From: Syntrophus sp. (in: bacteria)
Lineage (GTDB): Bacteria > Desulfobacterota > Syntrophorhabdia > Syntrophorhabdales > Syntrophorhabdaceae
Reading direction: 5' to 3'
DNA length: 52,678 nucleotides
Assembly: GCA_013824835.1 (NCBI GenBank)
Contig: PNOM01000011.1
Coordinates: 1-52,678, forward strand
Positions 36,541 to 46,222 of this stretch are shown piece by piece. Made by a program: the position numbers and the translations under genes. Each line of letters starts with the position of its first letter. The first letter of the stretch is position 1. The notes under the pieces were generated by a model. It was not told the DNA's origin and did not search any database. It was given only the letters and a program-made list of their open reading frames with translations.

Positions 36541-37745
36541 AGACCAAAGCCGATATCAAAAAAATCAGTGGCTGTATCACCAAGGGCCCCTACATCAGAT
36601 TCTTCAGCAGCCGCAAAACTATCCAGGCCATCCTCGGATATTATTGTAAGATGCTCGACAATATAACGGAAACGCCTGATCTTTGCCCAGGGAATGAGCA
36701 GGCCCGCAGAGAACAGCACCGCAAGAATACTTGTGAGGCGAATCCATATGAGGGGCCGGACCTCAAGGGTGCTCCGGAAGCGTATACCTTCCAACCTGGT
36801 CTCATTCCAGCAGTAATTCATCAGGCGGACATAGAGGAACTGCTGAATAATGGTAAGGATAAGAAGAGGGATTACGGAAAAGGCGATGGGGAGGAACATA
36901 ATCGTCCACTGGGGAACAGCCTGGCTGGCAGGCGAAAGCCTTGCGATAAAAGGGATAAGAATAGCTGCCCCGATCGCCAGGAGAAAAAGGACTGCCGCAG
37001 GAACCAGCCCTATGGTAATAAAAGTCCTGTAAAAAAATCCCGGCATTCCTTTAAAGACAGCACGGGTAGCTCCAAAGGCCAGATTATTGAATAAATACCT
37101 TTTTCTCCTAAATTCCCAGTAGGGCATAATAATTCCAAGGGTGAAGGGGATAAGAACGGGGAAAAAAAGGTAGGTCAGGTAGCTTTCACCGATGGTGCCG
37201 AGAAAACGAAACCGGATGTTCCGAAAGGCAGAATAACGGGTATTGAACCTGAGCGACTTGTAGAGAAGATAGGGGAGAATCAGGTAGAAGACAGTAAGGA
37301 CGGCACTCGCATAGACCGGATCAAACCCCTTGAGGACAAGATAGATTATCAGCCCTGTGCCGATTATGAGATTTCCTTTGAGAATGGCCATCGGCTGCCC
37401 GAGAAAGTGGAAGGGCTGTCCAGCCAACCTTGTGTGGGCATAGAAGTACTGGCGGGTTCTCACCTTTGCCCATGCTGCATAAATCCCGATAGTGACAATG
37501 GTGAGAAATGTGTTGACTATCCATATCCTGAAGTATTCACGAGGGGTACCGGTGAATTCGAGTGTGCAGTGCTCTGCGGACCGGTTCTGAATGCGCGATG
37601 GGTCATGGCCTGCCGGATCTTGTTCGCTGAAGGAATCCACCTTCTCTTCTGACAGCCGCCCGCACTGAGGGCATATCGGGTCATCTCTTTCAGTGTCTGT
37701 TTCTTGAAGGGCAAAACCGCATCTGCCGCAAAATCTGTTCGCCAT
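36537..37745 (-). CDS. DUF898 (YjgN-like) membrane protein with zinc ribbon
   Basis: A 402-residue protein. The first 35 residues hold two CxxC pairs (CGRCG and CPQCG), a zinc ribbon. The remainder is a polytopic DUF898 domain with segments such as FRIWIVNTFLTIVTIGIYAA followed by WAKVRTRQYFYAHT, which is the family signature. Function unknown; DUF898 proteins occur beside M48 peptidases, as here. Start and stop overlap the neighbours by 1 and 4 bases, so the operon is translationally coupled. Confidence 0.85.
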   Translation of the reverse strand: MANRFCGRCGFALQETDTERDDPICPQCGRLSEEKVDSFSEQDPAGHDPSRIQNRSAEHCTLEFTGTPREYFRIWIVNTFLTIVTIGIYAAWAKVRTRQYFYAHTRLAGQPFHFLGQPMAILKGNLIIGTGLIIYLVLKGFDPVYASAVLTVFYLILPYLLYKSLRFNTRYSAFRNIRFRFLGTIGESYLTYLFFPVLIPFTLGIIMPYWEFRRKRYLFNNLAFGATRAVFKGMPGFFYRTFITIGLVPAAVLFLLAIGAAILIPFIARLSPASQAVPQWTIMFLPIAFSVIPLLILTIIQQFLYVRLMNYCWNETRLEGIRFRSTLEVRPLIWIRLTSILAVLFSAGLLIPWAKIRRFRYIVEHLTIISEDGLDSFAAAEESDVGALGDTATDFFDIGFGL

Positions 37746-39085
37746 CAGATGTCCTTTACCCGCATATTGCCTGGGGACTGTTCCGCCGCATGGGAAATAT
37801 CCTTCAGGCAGGCAGGTATCCTGTCCTCTTCAGGGCATGAGCGTGCTGGAGGCGTTTCGCCGCTCTGTTCATAGGCGTCAAAGACATCCTTAATGGTAAC
37901 TGACTCTATGGACCTGCCCGGCTGAAAGGCGATGTCATTGCTGCCCTCTTTTATTACCTCAACCACAAGGCCCGCATTAATCAAATCGAGCAGGATAGCC
38001 CCTGCAAGACGGATTGGAATCTCAAGGGTATTAGATATCTCGTCTGTACTGAGAGGCGCTTCACCAAGAGAAAATTTTCGAACAAGAAGATGATAGATTC
38101 TCAGCATAAGCTCTTTTTTTGTTGCAGTGCTGATTCGGGTATAATCCGGCTGAAAGCCGAAGGTCTCATAATGGCGGCCAGCACTTGCCAGCTCAGAGCC
38201 GAAGAGGACAATCATCCAGCTAATTTGCAGCCACCCCAGAAACAGGGGAAGGGCAGCAAAACTCCCGTAAATAGCGCCATAGCTCGCAACGCCTATCTGA
38301 AATTTGATATAGACCCACTGAACAAGCTGGAATAAGGTACCTGCCACAACGCCCCCCACCACCGCGTACCGGATGGGAACCTTTGTATTCGGCATGACGA
38401 TGTAGAGCATGGTCAGCAATACCCAAATGAAAACATAAGGCAGCAAGGCTGCCACAAAAAAGATAACGGTGCCTATTTCACCGAGAGATGAGTATTCACG
38501 GATAACATCCTTGAGCCTGCTTGCCGCCACAATGGTAACACTGCCCGATATTGCAAGAAGGACAGGGGCAAAGGCCATTATGGCAATGTAATCGGTGAAC
38601 TTCCGCACGAGGGTTCTGGGTTTCCGCATACCCCATATCTCGTTAAAGGAATCCTCGATCTTTCCCAGGATCGTAATCACAGTCCAGAAGAGCAGAATAA
38701 CGCCCATACCGGCAATAAGTCCGCCTTTTGCCTGTTCCAGCAGGGAGCGTGCAAAGGTAAGAATCTGGTTGGTAATATCAGACTGCCACTGCGCCTTCTC
38801 TGCCATCACGATGATCTGGTTTTCCACCATCTGATCAAGACCAAAACCCTTGGCAATGGCAAATGCCACAGCAACAAGAGGAACCGCGTTGAGAATAGAA
38901 AAATAGGTAAGAACCGATGCGGTCCGCTGGCAGTTATTCTTTATAAAGCCCTGGAGGGCCAGAATGAGTACGCGGAGGCACCTGAGAGGAAAGGCCTGAC
39001 CGTCGGGAAGATTCCTGAGCGTTGCTTCCCACATGCCCTTCCTCAAGAAACGGCTGATCCGAGCTATCAAGGTCATGCCCTTCAC
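37745..39085 (-). CDS. YihY/BrkB-family membrane protein with C-terminal extension
   Basis: A 446-residue protein. The first 300 residues are the YihY/UPF0761 type, with about six transmembrane segments (TASVLTYFSILNAVPLVAVA, GVILLFWTVITILGKIEDSF). About 130 residues follow that look like a winged helix (PLSTDEISNTLEIPIRLAGA) and a Pro-rich tail. The family was once called RNase BN, wrongly. Function unknown, probably a transporter. The start is GTG at 39085 or ATG at 39076; both have a G-rich stretch upstream. It is 19 bases after the DUF748 gene. Confidence 0.85.
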   Translation of the reverse strand: MKGMTLIARISRFLRKGMWEATLRNLPDGQAFPLRCLRVLILALQGFIKNNCQRTASVLTYFSILNAVPLVAVAFAIAKGFGLDQMVENQIIVMAEKAQWQSDITNQILTFARSLLEQAKGGLIAGMGVILLFWTVITILGKIEDSFNEIWGMRKPRTLVRKFTDYIAIMAFAPVLLAISGSVTIVAASRLKDVIREYSSLGEIGTVIFFVAALLPYVFIWVLLTMLYIVMPNTKVPIRYAVVGGVVAGTLFQLVQWVYIKFQIGVASYGAIYGSFAALPLFLGWLQISWMIVLFGSELASAGRHYETFGFQPDYTRISTATKKELMLRIYHLLVRKFSLGEAPLSTDEISNTLEIPIRLAGAILLDLINAGLVVEVIKEGSNDIAFQPGRSIESVTIKDVFDAYEQSGETPPARSCPEEDRIPACLKDISHAAEQSPGNMRVKDI

Positions 39086-39104
39086 AAACCCCCCATTCCC
39101 ATAG

Positions 39105-42100
39105 TTATTTGAGCCTGAAATCGACGCGACTATCTTTCGCCTTATCCTTTTTCTCGGGTGCGAGCGATTTTGGTTCGATCACAAAGAGGCGATCCGTTGT
39201 GACCTTTCCCGAGGCAAGTATTGCATCCTTCACGCGCCCGGTCCGCTGCGTTGCGAGGGTCCGAAGGTCTCCATCGCTGACCGTTATCTGGGCATACATG
39301 AGTTTCTCCATCTCCGGAGCAGGGAGGGTCTTTGCAAAACCGATAACATTCTTGGGTTTTTCAAATTTCTCCACCTTGTATGCCATGGTCAGGTATCGTT
39401 CGTATTCAACCTGTTCTATCACCACATCATCAACGGGCACGGCAGGCGATCCCTTCTTGATGAGGGTATTCAGTTTCTGGGCCTTCAACTTCTTATTAAA
39501 GAGGTATGTTTTGAGGGCCTCCCTGTCTTTATCCATATCCACATGCCCTTCCATATCGAGCTTGAGAGCGGGCCTTTCGTAGAGTGCCTTCACGATGGTT
39601 TCGATCTTTTTGTCACTTCCCTGAGACAGCGCGGATTTGCCGTAATCGAACTCCACATAGCTCAACTCCTCCCCGCCGCCAAAGAGAGAGCCTATCAATG
39701 CAAACGGTGCTGTCGCTGCCTTTGTGATAAGATTTAAAAGAACCTTGAAGACTATATTCCAGACACTGAACTTGGGATCATCGAGGCTGCCGGAAACCGG
39801 GATATCGAGATTTATCTGTCCCTTCCTGTCCTTAAGGAGCGCAAGGGCAAGGCCCAGGGGCAGCTTAACTGCGTCAGGACTTTCAACCTTGTCCCCGAGG
39901 GTCAGTTGGTCAATAAGAATAACGTTTCCAGAATCCAGTTTTCTTTTTTCGATCAAGTATTTCAGATCAATGGAGAGATTACCTTTTGCTATCTTGTAGC
40001 CCAGGTATTTACCTGAATATGGCGTCATGGCGCTCAGGTCCAGATCCCTGAACCGCACCGTGACATCGGTAAAAAGATTGTCCTTTTTGGGGTTGATCTT
40101 GCCCAATATCTCAAGGGGGACCTGGTGGTTGATCTTTCCCCGAAGCTCCAAATCTGCCCGCTGATCAAGCTTAAGGGAAAAACCGGTGATGCGGCCGGTC
40201 ATCTCTGTGAGGTTCACAGAATATGGGGGCTTGATAGCCTTGTCCATAAAATCTATTGTCCCTCCCTGAAGGGTGATGTTGCCAACAATGATATCCTGAT
40301 CCTTCTCGGGTTTCGCGCCAGCCTTCTCTATTTGAGCAGCCCTGTCTGTCCTGGCCGATACCGTCGCCTCCGTTCCGGCGGCGGCAGCAACGGGCACCCC
40401 TTCCTGGACCTCGCCCTCTTCTTCTACAATCTTTCGAAGGCTGAGAGTACCATCAGGGTTCAGGGTGACTCTCGCGTAAAAATCGGCCAGTGATACGGCG
40501 CCGATATGGACATAGAGGGGATTATACCCAACATCCATGCTGCTCAGGGAAAGGGCTTTCCACTTGAGAAAATCATCGCCGTTCAGTTTATCTACAGAGG
40601 CAAAGTCAGCCATCAGGACCTTGCCCATAAACTTCGCCTTAAGCCCTGTTTTTTCAACTATGGAAATCGTGACCTTACCCGCTGTGTTAATATATCCGCT
40701 CGTGGTGTTGATCTTTACCTTGTCAGTGAAATAGGGCTGAAAGGGCCTGATATCAATCCTCTTAAGGTCTATTGCAAGATCGGCGGATACTGGATCAATG
40801 GCAAAGGGGCCCTTAGCAGAGATCGTTCCCTTCTTGTTCAGTGCCAGAGAAAGGGCTAATGCGCCTTTGTTCTCCTTTGCCGTTGATATGTTCTCGCATT
40901 TCAGGTTGAGGTCTGTTACAGACACGTCCACCGGATGAGGCGCGGCAAGATCACGAAAAGAGGCCTTGCCCTTTTCGATAAGGAACTCATCGACGGACGC
41001 CTTGAAGGGCGGGACCTCGTCAGTTTTTGCCGTGGTTTTTGCGGGGGTCTTTGAGTCAGCCCTTGAAGAGACATTTGCCGGGGCCTTCTTGGACGAAACA
41101 CCCTTTTGTGGAGTCTTCTTCTCTTCAGCAACAAGGGACGCGAGGTTGATACTGCCGTCCTTTTCCCGTTTTACGTTCAGATCCGGGGCTGTAATCACGA
41201 CCTTCGAGAGATGGGCAGATTTCAGGAGAGGCTCGATAGATGAAATGGAAGCCGTAATTGAGGGCAAGCGAAGAACAGGATGTTTTTGCAAGTCGTCAAC
41301 TGCAATGTTTTTCAGTGCAATATCCCCGGTTATCACGAGGGATGGCGCTTTGTCTTTAGGCTGCACAAAGGAGATCCTCGACATGAGGTCCATAGACCCG
41401 GATCGAAGGATAAAATTAGGCTTAATGGGCAGGTAGGCCATATATTGGGGGAAATCAAGATTTTTTATATCTATATCAAGGTTTGTCTCCCGGGGCTCTG
41501 CAAAGGGTTTCGCTTTTCCCGTCAGGATATACGGGGCGCCATTTATATGGGCAGAAAAGGAGGGCTGCACATAGGTATTCACATAGTGCTTTATGTTGGA
41601 GATAAAGGGAATGGCAATGTTCATATCCTTAATGGTATGCTGCACCTTCTTCGGGCCATCAAAAAAGTCTATGGAGCCCGCTGAAATAACAATATTATTG
41701 ACGGAGAAGAGAAGGGGCTTCGCCTTCTTTTCTGTCAGTGGCTTCTTGGGCGCACCCTCCCCTCTCTCTTTCGGCGTAATAAGGTCTGTAAAATTGTAAG
41801 ATTCATCGTTGTTACGGATTATGCGGACATATGGCCCGGCTATTCTCAGCTCTTTAATAATGATCGCCCGCTTGAAGACCGAAGCGATACTTGCATTGAT
41901 AAACAGCTCATCAAGGGAGACAAAGGTCTCTGTTTTTCCGCGGTTTTTTATTGCAATGCCCTTCACCGAAACGGAGAGGGTATAAGGGTTCACCTTTATC
42001 TGTTTAATAAAGACATCCCGGTTAAGGTTCTCTGAAAGCTTCTTTATAAGAACCGATTTCATAACAGGGGGAACGACAAAAAACCCTATTATCGAAAAGA

Positions 42101-42149
42101 GTGCAATAAATCCTGTAGCCCATACCAGAATTTTTATTGCCCGGCCCAT
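39105..42149 (-). CDS. DUF748 (AsmA-like) envelope protein with OmpA-like C terminus
   Basis: A 1014-residue protein. One N-terminal transmembrane helix (ILVWATGFIALFSIIGFFVV) is followed by DUF748 repeats, with ITAPDLNVKREKDGSINLAS as an example of the recurring (D)GS(L/I) motif. Low-complexity Lys/Ala linkers separate blocks. The C-terminal 200 residues include FDYGKSALSQGSDKKIETIV and LDMEGHVDMDKDREALKTYL, an OmpA-like pattern. AsmA/DUF748 proteins are implicated in envelope lipid or protein transport between membranes. Strong GGGAGG site and promoter upstream. First gene of the envelope operon. Confidence 0.88.
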   Translation of the reverse strand: MGRAIKILVWATGFIALFSIIGFFVVPPVMKSVLIKKLSENLNRDVFIKQIKVNPYTLSVSVKGIAIKNRGKTETFVSLDELFINASIASVFKRAIIIKELRIAGPYVRIIRNNDESYNFTDLITPKERGEGAPKKPLTEKKAKPLLFSVNNIVISAGSIDFFDGPKKVQHTIKDMNIAIPFISNIKHYVNTYVQPSFSAHINGAPYILTGKAKPFAEPRETNLDIDIKNLDFPQYMAYLPIKPNFILRSGSMDLMSRISFVQPKDKAPSLVITGDIALKNIAVDDLQKHPVLRLPSITASISSIEPLLKSAHLSKVVITAPDLNVKREKDGSINLASLVAEEKKTPQKGVSSKKAPANVSSRADSKTPAKTTAKTDEVPPFKASVDEFLIEKGKASFRDLAAPHPVDVSVTDLNLKCENISTAKENKGALALSLALNKKGTISAKGPFAIDPVSADLAIDLKRIDIRPFQPYFTDKVKINTTSGYINTAGKVTISIVEKTGLKAKFMGKVLMADFASVDKLNGDDFLKWKALSLSSMDVGYNPLYVHIGAVSLADFYARVTLNPDGTLSLRKIVEEEGEVQEGVPVAAAAGTEATVSARTDRAAQIEKAGAKPEKDQDIIVGNITLQGGTIDFMDKAIKPPYSVNLTEMTGRITGFSLKLDQRADLELRGKINHQVPLEILGKINPKKDNLFTDVTVRFRDLDLSAMTPYSGKYLGYKIAKGNLSIDLKYLIEKRKLDSGNVILIDQLTLGDKVESPDAVKLPLGLALALLKDRKGQINLDIPVSGSLDDPKFSVWNIVFKVLLNLITKAATAPFALIGSLFGGGEELSYVEFDYGKSALSQGSDKKIETIVKALYERPALKLDMEGHVDMDKDREALKTYLFNKKLKAQKLNTLIKKGSPAVPVDDVVIEQVEYERYLTMAYKVEKFEKPKNVIGFAKTLPAPEMEKLMYAQITVSDGDLRTLATQRTGRVKDAILASGKVTTDRLFVIEPKSLAPEKKDKAKDSRVDFRLK

Positions 42150-42221
42150 TTGTACCTCCCTATGAATTAGTCATGATACCATGCTCCGCAACAACGGCAT
42201 GGTGACGGGGCATTATGATCA

Positions 42222-42250
42222 ATCTTAGGTTTTCCTTTCTGTAATGTCAA
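42222..42250 (-). promoter_or_regulatory. Promoter of the envelope operon
   Basis: On the minus strand TTGACA (42245-42250) and TAAGAT (42222-42227) are 17 bases apart, about 70 bases upstream of the DUF748 start. Confidence 0.6.
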
Positions 42251-42332
42251 GGAATTATACAGATTTTGCGCAGGAGCCAAAAAGAGGAAGATACTCCTCA
42301 TTTGATTCAACATTGCCACACCTTGGAATTAC

Positions 42333-43136
42333 TTATTCCAATCCGCTCATAAACTGATAAAGGGGGCGCAGCTTATGCATCATCCCTGAAAACTGCTCCG
42401 GATTCAAGGCCTGTTCTTTGTCTGAGAGTGCTTCTTCAGGATTTATATGGACCTCGACAATAATGCCGTCAGCGCCGGCAGCAACCGCTGCAAGGCTCAT
42501 GGGCGACACCAGTTCTGCCTTGCCTGTGGCGTGGGAGGGATCTACAATAACAGGAAGATGGGTAAGTCCCTTTACTGCAGGAACAGCGCTCAGATCAAGG
42601 GTATTCCTGGTATACGTCTCGTATGTTCGCATCCCCCGTTCGCAGAGGACCACCCGGTGGTTTCCTTCCCTCAGGATATACTCGGCGCTGTTCAGCCATT
42701 CTTCAATAGTAGCATTCATGCCCCGCTTGAGCAAAACAGGCTGATTCGTTTTCCCTACTTCCTTGAGAAGGGAAAAATTCTGCATGTTTCGTGATCCTAT
42801 CTGTATCATATCTGCATAATCCGCCACAAGGAGAACATCCCTCGGATCAAGCACCTCGGTGACTATGGGCAGCCCTGTTTCTTCCCCTGCCTTTTTCAGG
42901 ATTTTAAGACCTTTCTTGCCAAGCCCCTGGAAGGCATAAGGAGAACTCCTCGGTTTGAAAGCGCCTCCCCGAAGCACATCTGCCCCTGATTCCTTAACAG
43001 CCCAGGCAGTTTCCATTGTCTGCTTCTCGCTTTCAACGCTGCACGGGCCTGCGATCACGACAAGCCCTTTTCCTATCATGACATTTCCTACAGCCACGAC
43101 CGTTCTTTCCTTCTTGTCAAGCTTGGTCAGTTTCAA
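42333..43136 (-). CDS. aroF: DAHP synthase (3-deoxy-7-phosphoheptulonate synthase)
   Basis: A 267-residue type I-beta (KDO8P-synthase-like) DAHP synthase, catalysing the first step of the shikimate pathway from PEP and erythrose 4-phosphate. Family motifs are [51 protein letters not shown] and VDPSHATGK. No N-terminal ACT/ferredoxin-like or chorismate mutase domain is present, so there is no visible allosteric domain. The start is TTG at 43136 with AAAGG upstream and no better ATG. It is divergent from the futalosine operon, which consumes the chorismate it helps to make. Confidence 0.93.
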   Translation of the reverse strand: MKLTKLDKKERTVVAVGNVMIGKGLVVIAGPCSVESEKQTMETAWAVKESGADVLRGGAFKPRSSPYAFQGLGKKGLKILKKAGEETGLPIVTEVLDPRDVLLVADYADMIQIGSRNMQNFSLLKEVGKTNQPVLLKRGMNATIEEWLNSAEYILREGNHRVVLCERGMRTYETYTRNTLDLSAVPAVKGLTHLPVIVDPSHATGKAELVSPMSLAAVAAGADGIIVEVHINPEEALSDKEQALNPEQFSGMMHKLRPLYQFMSGLE

Positions 43137-43230
43137 ACCTCTACCTTTATCCGAAGGGGTATGGAATATTCCGTCGTTCTGTTATAACAGAGGCAACGTA
43201 TCTGTTGCCATGCCACACTGCCGGTGTTTT

Positions 43231-43259
43231 AGTTTATGAAAGACGCCGTGTTTCGTCAA
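43231..43259 (-). promoter_or_regulatory. Promoter of aroF
   Basis: On the minus strand TTGACG (43254-43259) and TAAACT (43231-43236) are 17 bases apart, leaving a leader of about 90 bases. In the leader a GTTATAAC palindrome lies near 43181-43188. Confidence 0.5.
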
Positions 43260-43517
43260 GTTAAATTCATACCTATTGCAACTCATCAATACCAAAAAGA
43301 TTTGGAGAAACAAAAAACTCTCCATATCCTTTACCGGTTTCAATGGGCGGCCTGTAGGTTTTCAGTTTTGTCTTGACAAGTACAGGTAAATACAATACTT
43401 TTATAACTCCGTCGGTGCTTTCCTGATACTATCTCGCGGAGTTCCCCTGCAATAAAAATTGCCTCGATGGAAGGATCATAATCGGCCCGGGATTGAAGGG
43501 CTGGAAGAGGAGAACCT
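43260..43517. other. Divergent aroF/mqn intergenic region
   Basis: Between the aroF promoter and the mqnD start there is no gene. It holds the mqn promoter (43373-43401) and a 115-base leader. No riboswitch fold was recognised. Confidence 0.55.
43373..43401 (+). promoter_or_regulatory. Promoter of the mqnDEAC operon
   Basis: TTGACA (43373-43378) and TACTTT (43396-43401) are 17 bases apart. It is the best match in the interval and reads toward mqnD. Confidence 0.55.
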
Positions 43518-44342
43518 ATGTTAATTACAGTTGCACACAGCCCTGATGCAGACGATGCATTCATGTTTTATTCTCTGGCAAAGGAAAAGATTGATACAGG
43601 CAGTTTTACCTTCAGGCACGTCCTGAAAGATATTGAAACCCTTAATCACGAAGCCCTCAAGGGTATATACGAAGTAACCGCCATTTCCTTCCACGCCTAC
43701 CCCCTGGTTTCAGACAGATACGCCCTTATGACCTGCGGGTCAAGCATCGGAGATGGATATGGCCCGATTATTGTATCCGAGAAACCTATGACTATCAAAG
43801 ACCTGAAAGGGGCAAGGATCGCAGCCCCGGGACCCCTGACAACAGCGTGCCTGCTTTTAAGGCTTTTTTTACCTGATGCGAATATAGTGCAGATGAACTT
43901 CGACGAAATCATATCAGCGATCAAAAGCGGAAAGATTGACGCAGGCCTGATCATTCATGAGGGTCAGATCAATTACATGAAAGACGGACTCCATAAGGTC
44001 ATTGATCTCGGAGAGTGGTGGCAGGAAGAGACCGGACTGCCCCTGCCTCTCGGCGGGAATGTGGTACGCCGGGATGTCCCGAATGGGAAAGAAGTGGCAA
44101 GGCTCATCAAGGAAAGTATCGTCTATTCCCTGGCCCATGAAGATGAGGCCATAGACTATGCCCTTGGATTCGGGAGAGGCATTGAAAAAGATGAGGCAAA
44201 AAGATTTGTCCGCATGTATGTGAACGACTTTACTGTGGACATAGGGGAAAATGGTAAAAAGGCCGTTGAATTGCTTCTCCGTAAGGGTTTCGAAGCAGGG
44301 ATTATTGAGAAAAAAACAACGGTTGACTGGATAGAGGCATGA
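43518..44342 (+). CDS. mqnD: 1,4-dihydroxy-6-naphthoate synthase
   Basis: A 274-residue MqnD, a solute-binding-protein-like fold enzyme that converts cyclic de-hypoxanthine futalosine to 1,4-dihydroxy-6-naphthoate. Recognisable motifs are AHSPDADDAFMFYSLAKEKI at the N terminus, TAISFHAYPLVSDRYALMTC and the active-site-like GLPLPLGGNVVRRD. It is a late step of the futalosine menaquinone route. AGAGGAG precedes the ATG. Its stop overlaps mqnE (ATGA). Confidence 0.94.
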   Translation: MLITVAHSPDADDAFMFYSLAKEKIDTGSFTFRHVLKDIETLNHEALKGIYEVTAISFHAYPLVSDRYALMTCGSSIGDGYGPIIVSEKPMTIKDLKGARIAAPGPLTTACLLLRLFLPDANIVQMNFDEIISAIKSGKIDAGLIIHEGQINYMKDGLHKVIDLGEWWQEETGLPLPLGGNVVRRDVPNGKEVARLIKESIVYSLAHEDEAIDYALGFGRGIEKDEAKRFVRMYVNDFTVDIGENGKKAVELLLRKGFEAGIIEKKTTVDWIEA

Positions 44343-45427
44343 CCGGATGCTCCTCCCTATCCGGAATTGCCGGGAAGGTTCATTCCGGGGAGGCGATCTC
44401 TTCGCAGGACGCCCTGCGCCTGCTCTCTCAAGATGTTTCCCTGGGGTATCTCGGAGAACTTGCCCACCTTGTAAGAACGAGGATTCACGGTAACAAGGCC
44501 TTTTTTGTGAGAAATCTGCATCTCAACCTTACCAATGTCTGTGCATCAACGTGCAAGTTCTGCTCTTTCAGAAAGGTTGCAGGCGACAGTGCGGCATTTA
44601 CCCTGAAGATCGAGGACGTGGAAAAACTGATACACCAGGCAGGCAAGGCCGGGGCGAGGGAAGTCCATTTTGTGAATGCCCTTAATCCTGACCTTTCCCT
44701 TGAATATTATGTCGATGTCATCAGGGTTATAAAAAAGGTTGTTCCCTATATGACAATCAAAGGTTTTACTGCAGTAGAGGTGGATTTTCTTTCCCGTCTA
44801 TCAGGGGGTACGTGGGCCTCGGTAATTGATGCCCTTTCAGGGGCCGGGGTGGAATGTCTGCCTGGCGGAGGGGCGGAAATCTTTAATCCAGGGGTGCGGG
44901 AACTTCTCGGCACGAAAAAGCTTCCTGGCCGGGACTGGCTTAAAATCCACGAAATAGCCCATTCAAAGGGTGTTCTTACCAACGCAACCATGCTCTACGG
45001 TCACTTCGAGGGTCCGGAAGATATTATTGAGCACCTTTCCCTGATCAGGGATCTACAGGAAAAAACAAAGGGTTTTCAGGCATTTATTCCCCTGAAGTTC
45101 ATGCCCCGCAATACCGAACTCCCCATGAAGGAGTCAAGCGCAGTGCACGATCTTCGTATTACTGCCCTGTCCAGGATATTTCTCAGTAATGTCCCCCATA
45201 TAAAGGCATACTGGGTCTCCCTGACGCCGGAGATAGCCCAGATAGCCCTTTCCTTCGGGGCCGATGATCTGGACGGGACCATCATGAAGGAACGGATATT
45301 CCACGCAGCCGGCGCACAGGTAAAGGAAGGCATGTCTCCTGAAGAAATGAGGGGGCTGATCCATGACGCCGGATTTGAGCCAGTAGAACGGAACAGCTTT
45401 TATTCCGAGGTTAAGGCAGGACAGTAA
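44339..45427 (+). CDS. mqnE: Aminodeoxyfutalosine synthase (radical SAM)
   Basis: A 362-residue radical-SAM enzyme. The cluster motif CASTCKFC (Cys68, Cys72, Cys75) follows LHLNLTNV. The C-terminal half has TNATMLYGHFEGPEDIIEHL and FIPLKFMPRNTELP, typical of MqnE. It joins SAM and the MqnA product to give 6-amino-6-deoxyfutalosine. Using MqnE implies a hydrolase (MqnB/MTAN) elsewhere, since none is in the window. Coupled to mqnD by a 4-base overlap. Confidence 0.94.
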   Translation: MTGCSSLSGIAGKVHSGEAISSQDALRLLSQDVSLGYLGELAHLVRTRIHGNKAFFVRNLHLNLTNVCASTCKFCSFRKVAGDSAAFTLKIEDVEKLIHQAGKAGAREVHFVNALNPDLSLEYYVDVIRVIKKVVPYMTIKGFTAVEVDFLSRLSGGTWASVIDALSGAGVECLPGGGAEIFNPGVRELLGTKKLPGRDWLKIHEIAHSKGVLTNATMLYGHFEGPEDIIEHLSLIRDLQEKTKGFQAFIPLKFMPRNTELPMKESSAVHDLRITALSRIFLSNVPHIKAYWVSLTPEIAQIALSFGADDLDGTIMKERIFHAAGAQVKEGMSPEEMRGLIHDAGFEPVERNSFYSEVKAGQ

Positions 45428-45430
45428 ACA

Positions 45431-46198
45431 TTGATACGGATCGGACACATCGATTTCATTAATATGATCCCCCTTGATATCGGCGACTCTGACAGCGCCC
45501 TTGTCTTTAAGAAGATCAAAGGCGTACCATCGGACGTAAACAGAATGCTTCTCCATAATGAGGTCGACGTGGCGGTCATCTCCTCCACCTTTTATCTCGA
45601 ACACAAGGACGAACTTGCCCGGATAGGCACATTCGGGATCTGCTCTGATGGTACTGTAATGAGCGTACTGCTCTTTTCAAACAAAGAGCTCTCCCAGTGC
45701 TCCTCCCATGGTATTCTGAAGGTGTTGGAAACACCCCAGTCAGCCACCTCCCTTCTCCTCAACAGGGTAATATTGGAACATACCTACCACCTGAAAAAGA
45801 TATCTGTTCCTACCCTTGAGGAAGCGGATGCAGTGCTCATGATCGGGAATGATGCCCTGCAAAAATCACAGAATAACGAGTGGCCCTATGTGTATGATCT
45901 CGGTCTGGAATGGAAAAGGCTGACCGGTCTGCCTATGGTCTTTGCAGTCCTCGCTGCCAACAGGCATATCATGAAAGAAAAAGGAGAAGAAATAGAGATA
46001 TATTTGCGGCTCCTTGAAAAAAGGTACGGGGAATCCAGGAAAAATCCCGGGATGGTGGTCCAAAAGGCAATGACGCTCCTGCCCCTGTCTCAAGAGCTTC
46101 TCTCGCAATACTTTGCCTGCCTCAGCCATGAAATAGGGGAAAGAGAGGAGCAGTCCCTCGCCCTCTTTGATACACTCATACAAAAACTCAGGGGCTAA
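45431..46198 (+). CDS. mqnA: Chorismate dehydratase
   Basis: A 255-residue MqnA that dehydrates chorismate to 3-[(1-carboxyvinyl)oxy]benzoate, the entry step of the route. It has the N-terminal IRIGHIDFINMIPLDI, VDVAVISSTFYLEHKDELAR and DGTVMSVLLFSNKEL with the family's SVxLFS-type motif, and YDLGLEWKRLTGLPMVFAVL near the C-terminal half. The start is TTG at 45431, three bases after the mqnE stop; no ATG in frame is close. Co-transcribed. Confidence 0.93.
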   Translation: MIRIGHIDFINMIPLDIGDSDSALVFKKIKGVPSDVNRMLLHNEVDVAVISSTFYLEHKDELARIGTFGICSDGTVMSVLLFSNKELSQCSSHGILKVLETPQSATSLLLNRVILEHTYHLKKISVPTLEEADAVLMIGNDALQKSQNNEWPYVYDLGLEWKRLTGLPMVFAVLAANRHIMKEKGEEIEIYLRLLEKRYGESRKNPGMVVQKAMTLLPLSQELLSQYFACLSHEIGEREEQSLALFDTLIQKLRG

Positions 46199-46222
46199 TA
46201 AATCAACAGGAAGATACTATAT

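Noticed and set aside
43137-43517. Riboswitch between aroF and mqnD
   Set aside because: No conserved core of a known riboswitch class and no terminator/anti-terminator pair could be recognised by eye.
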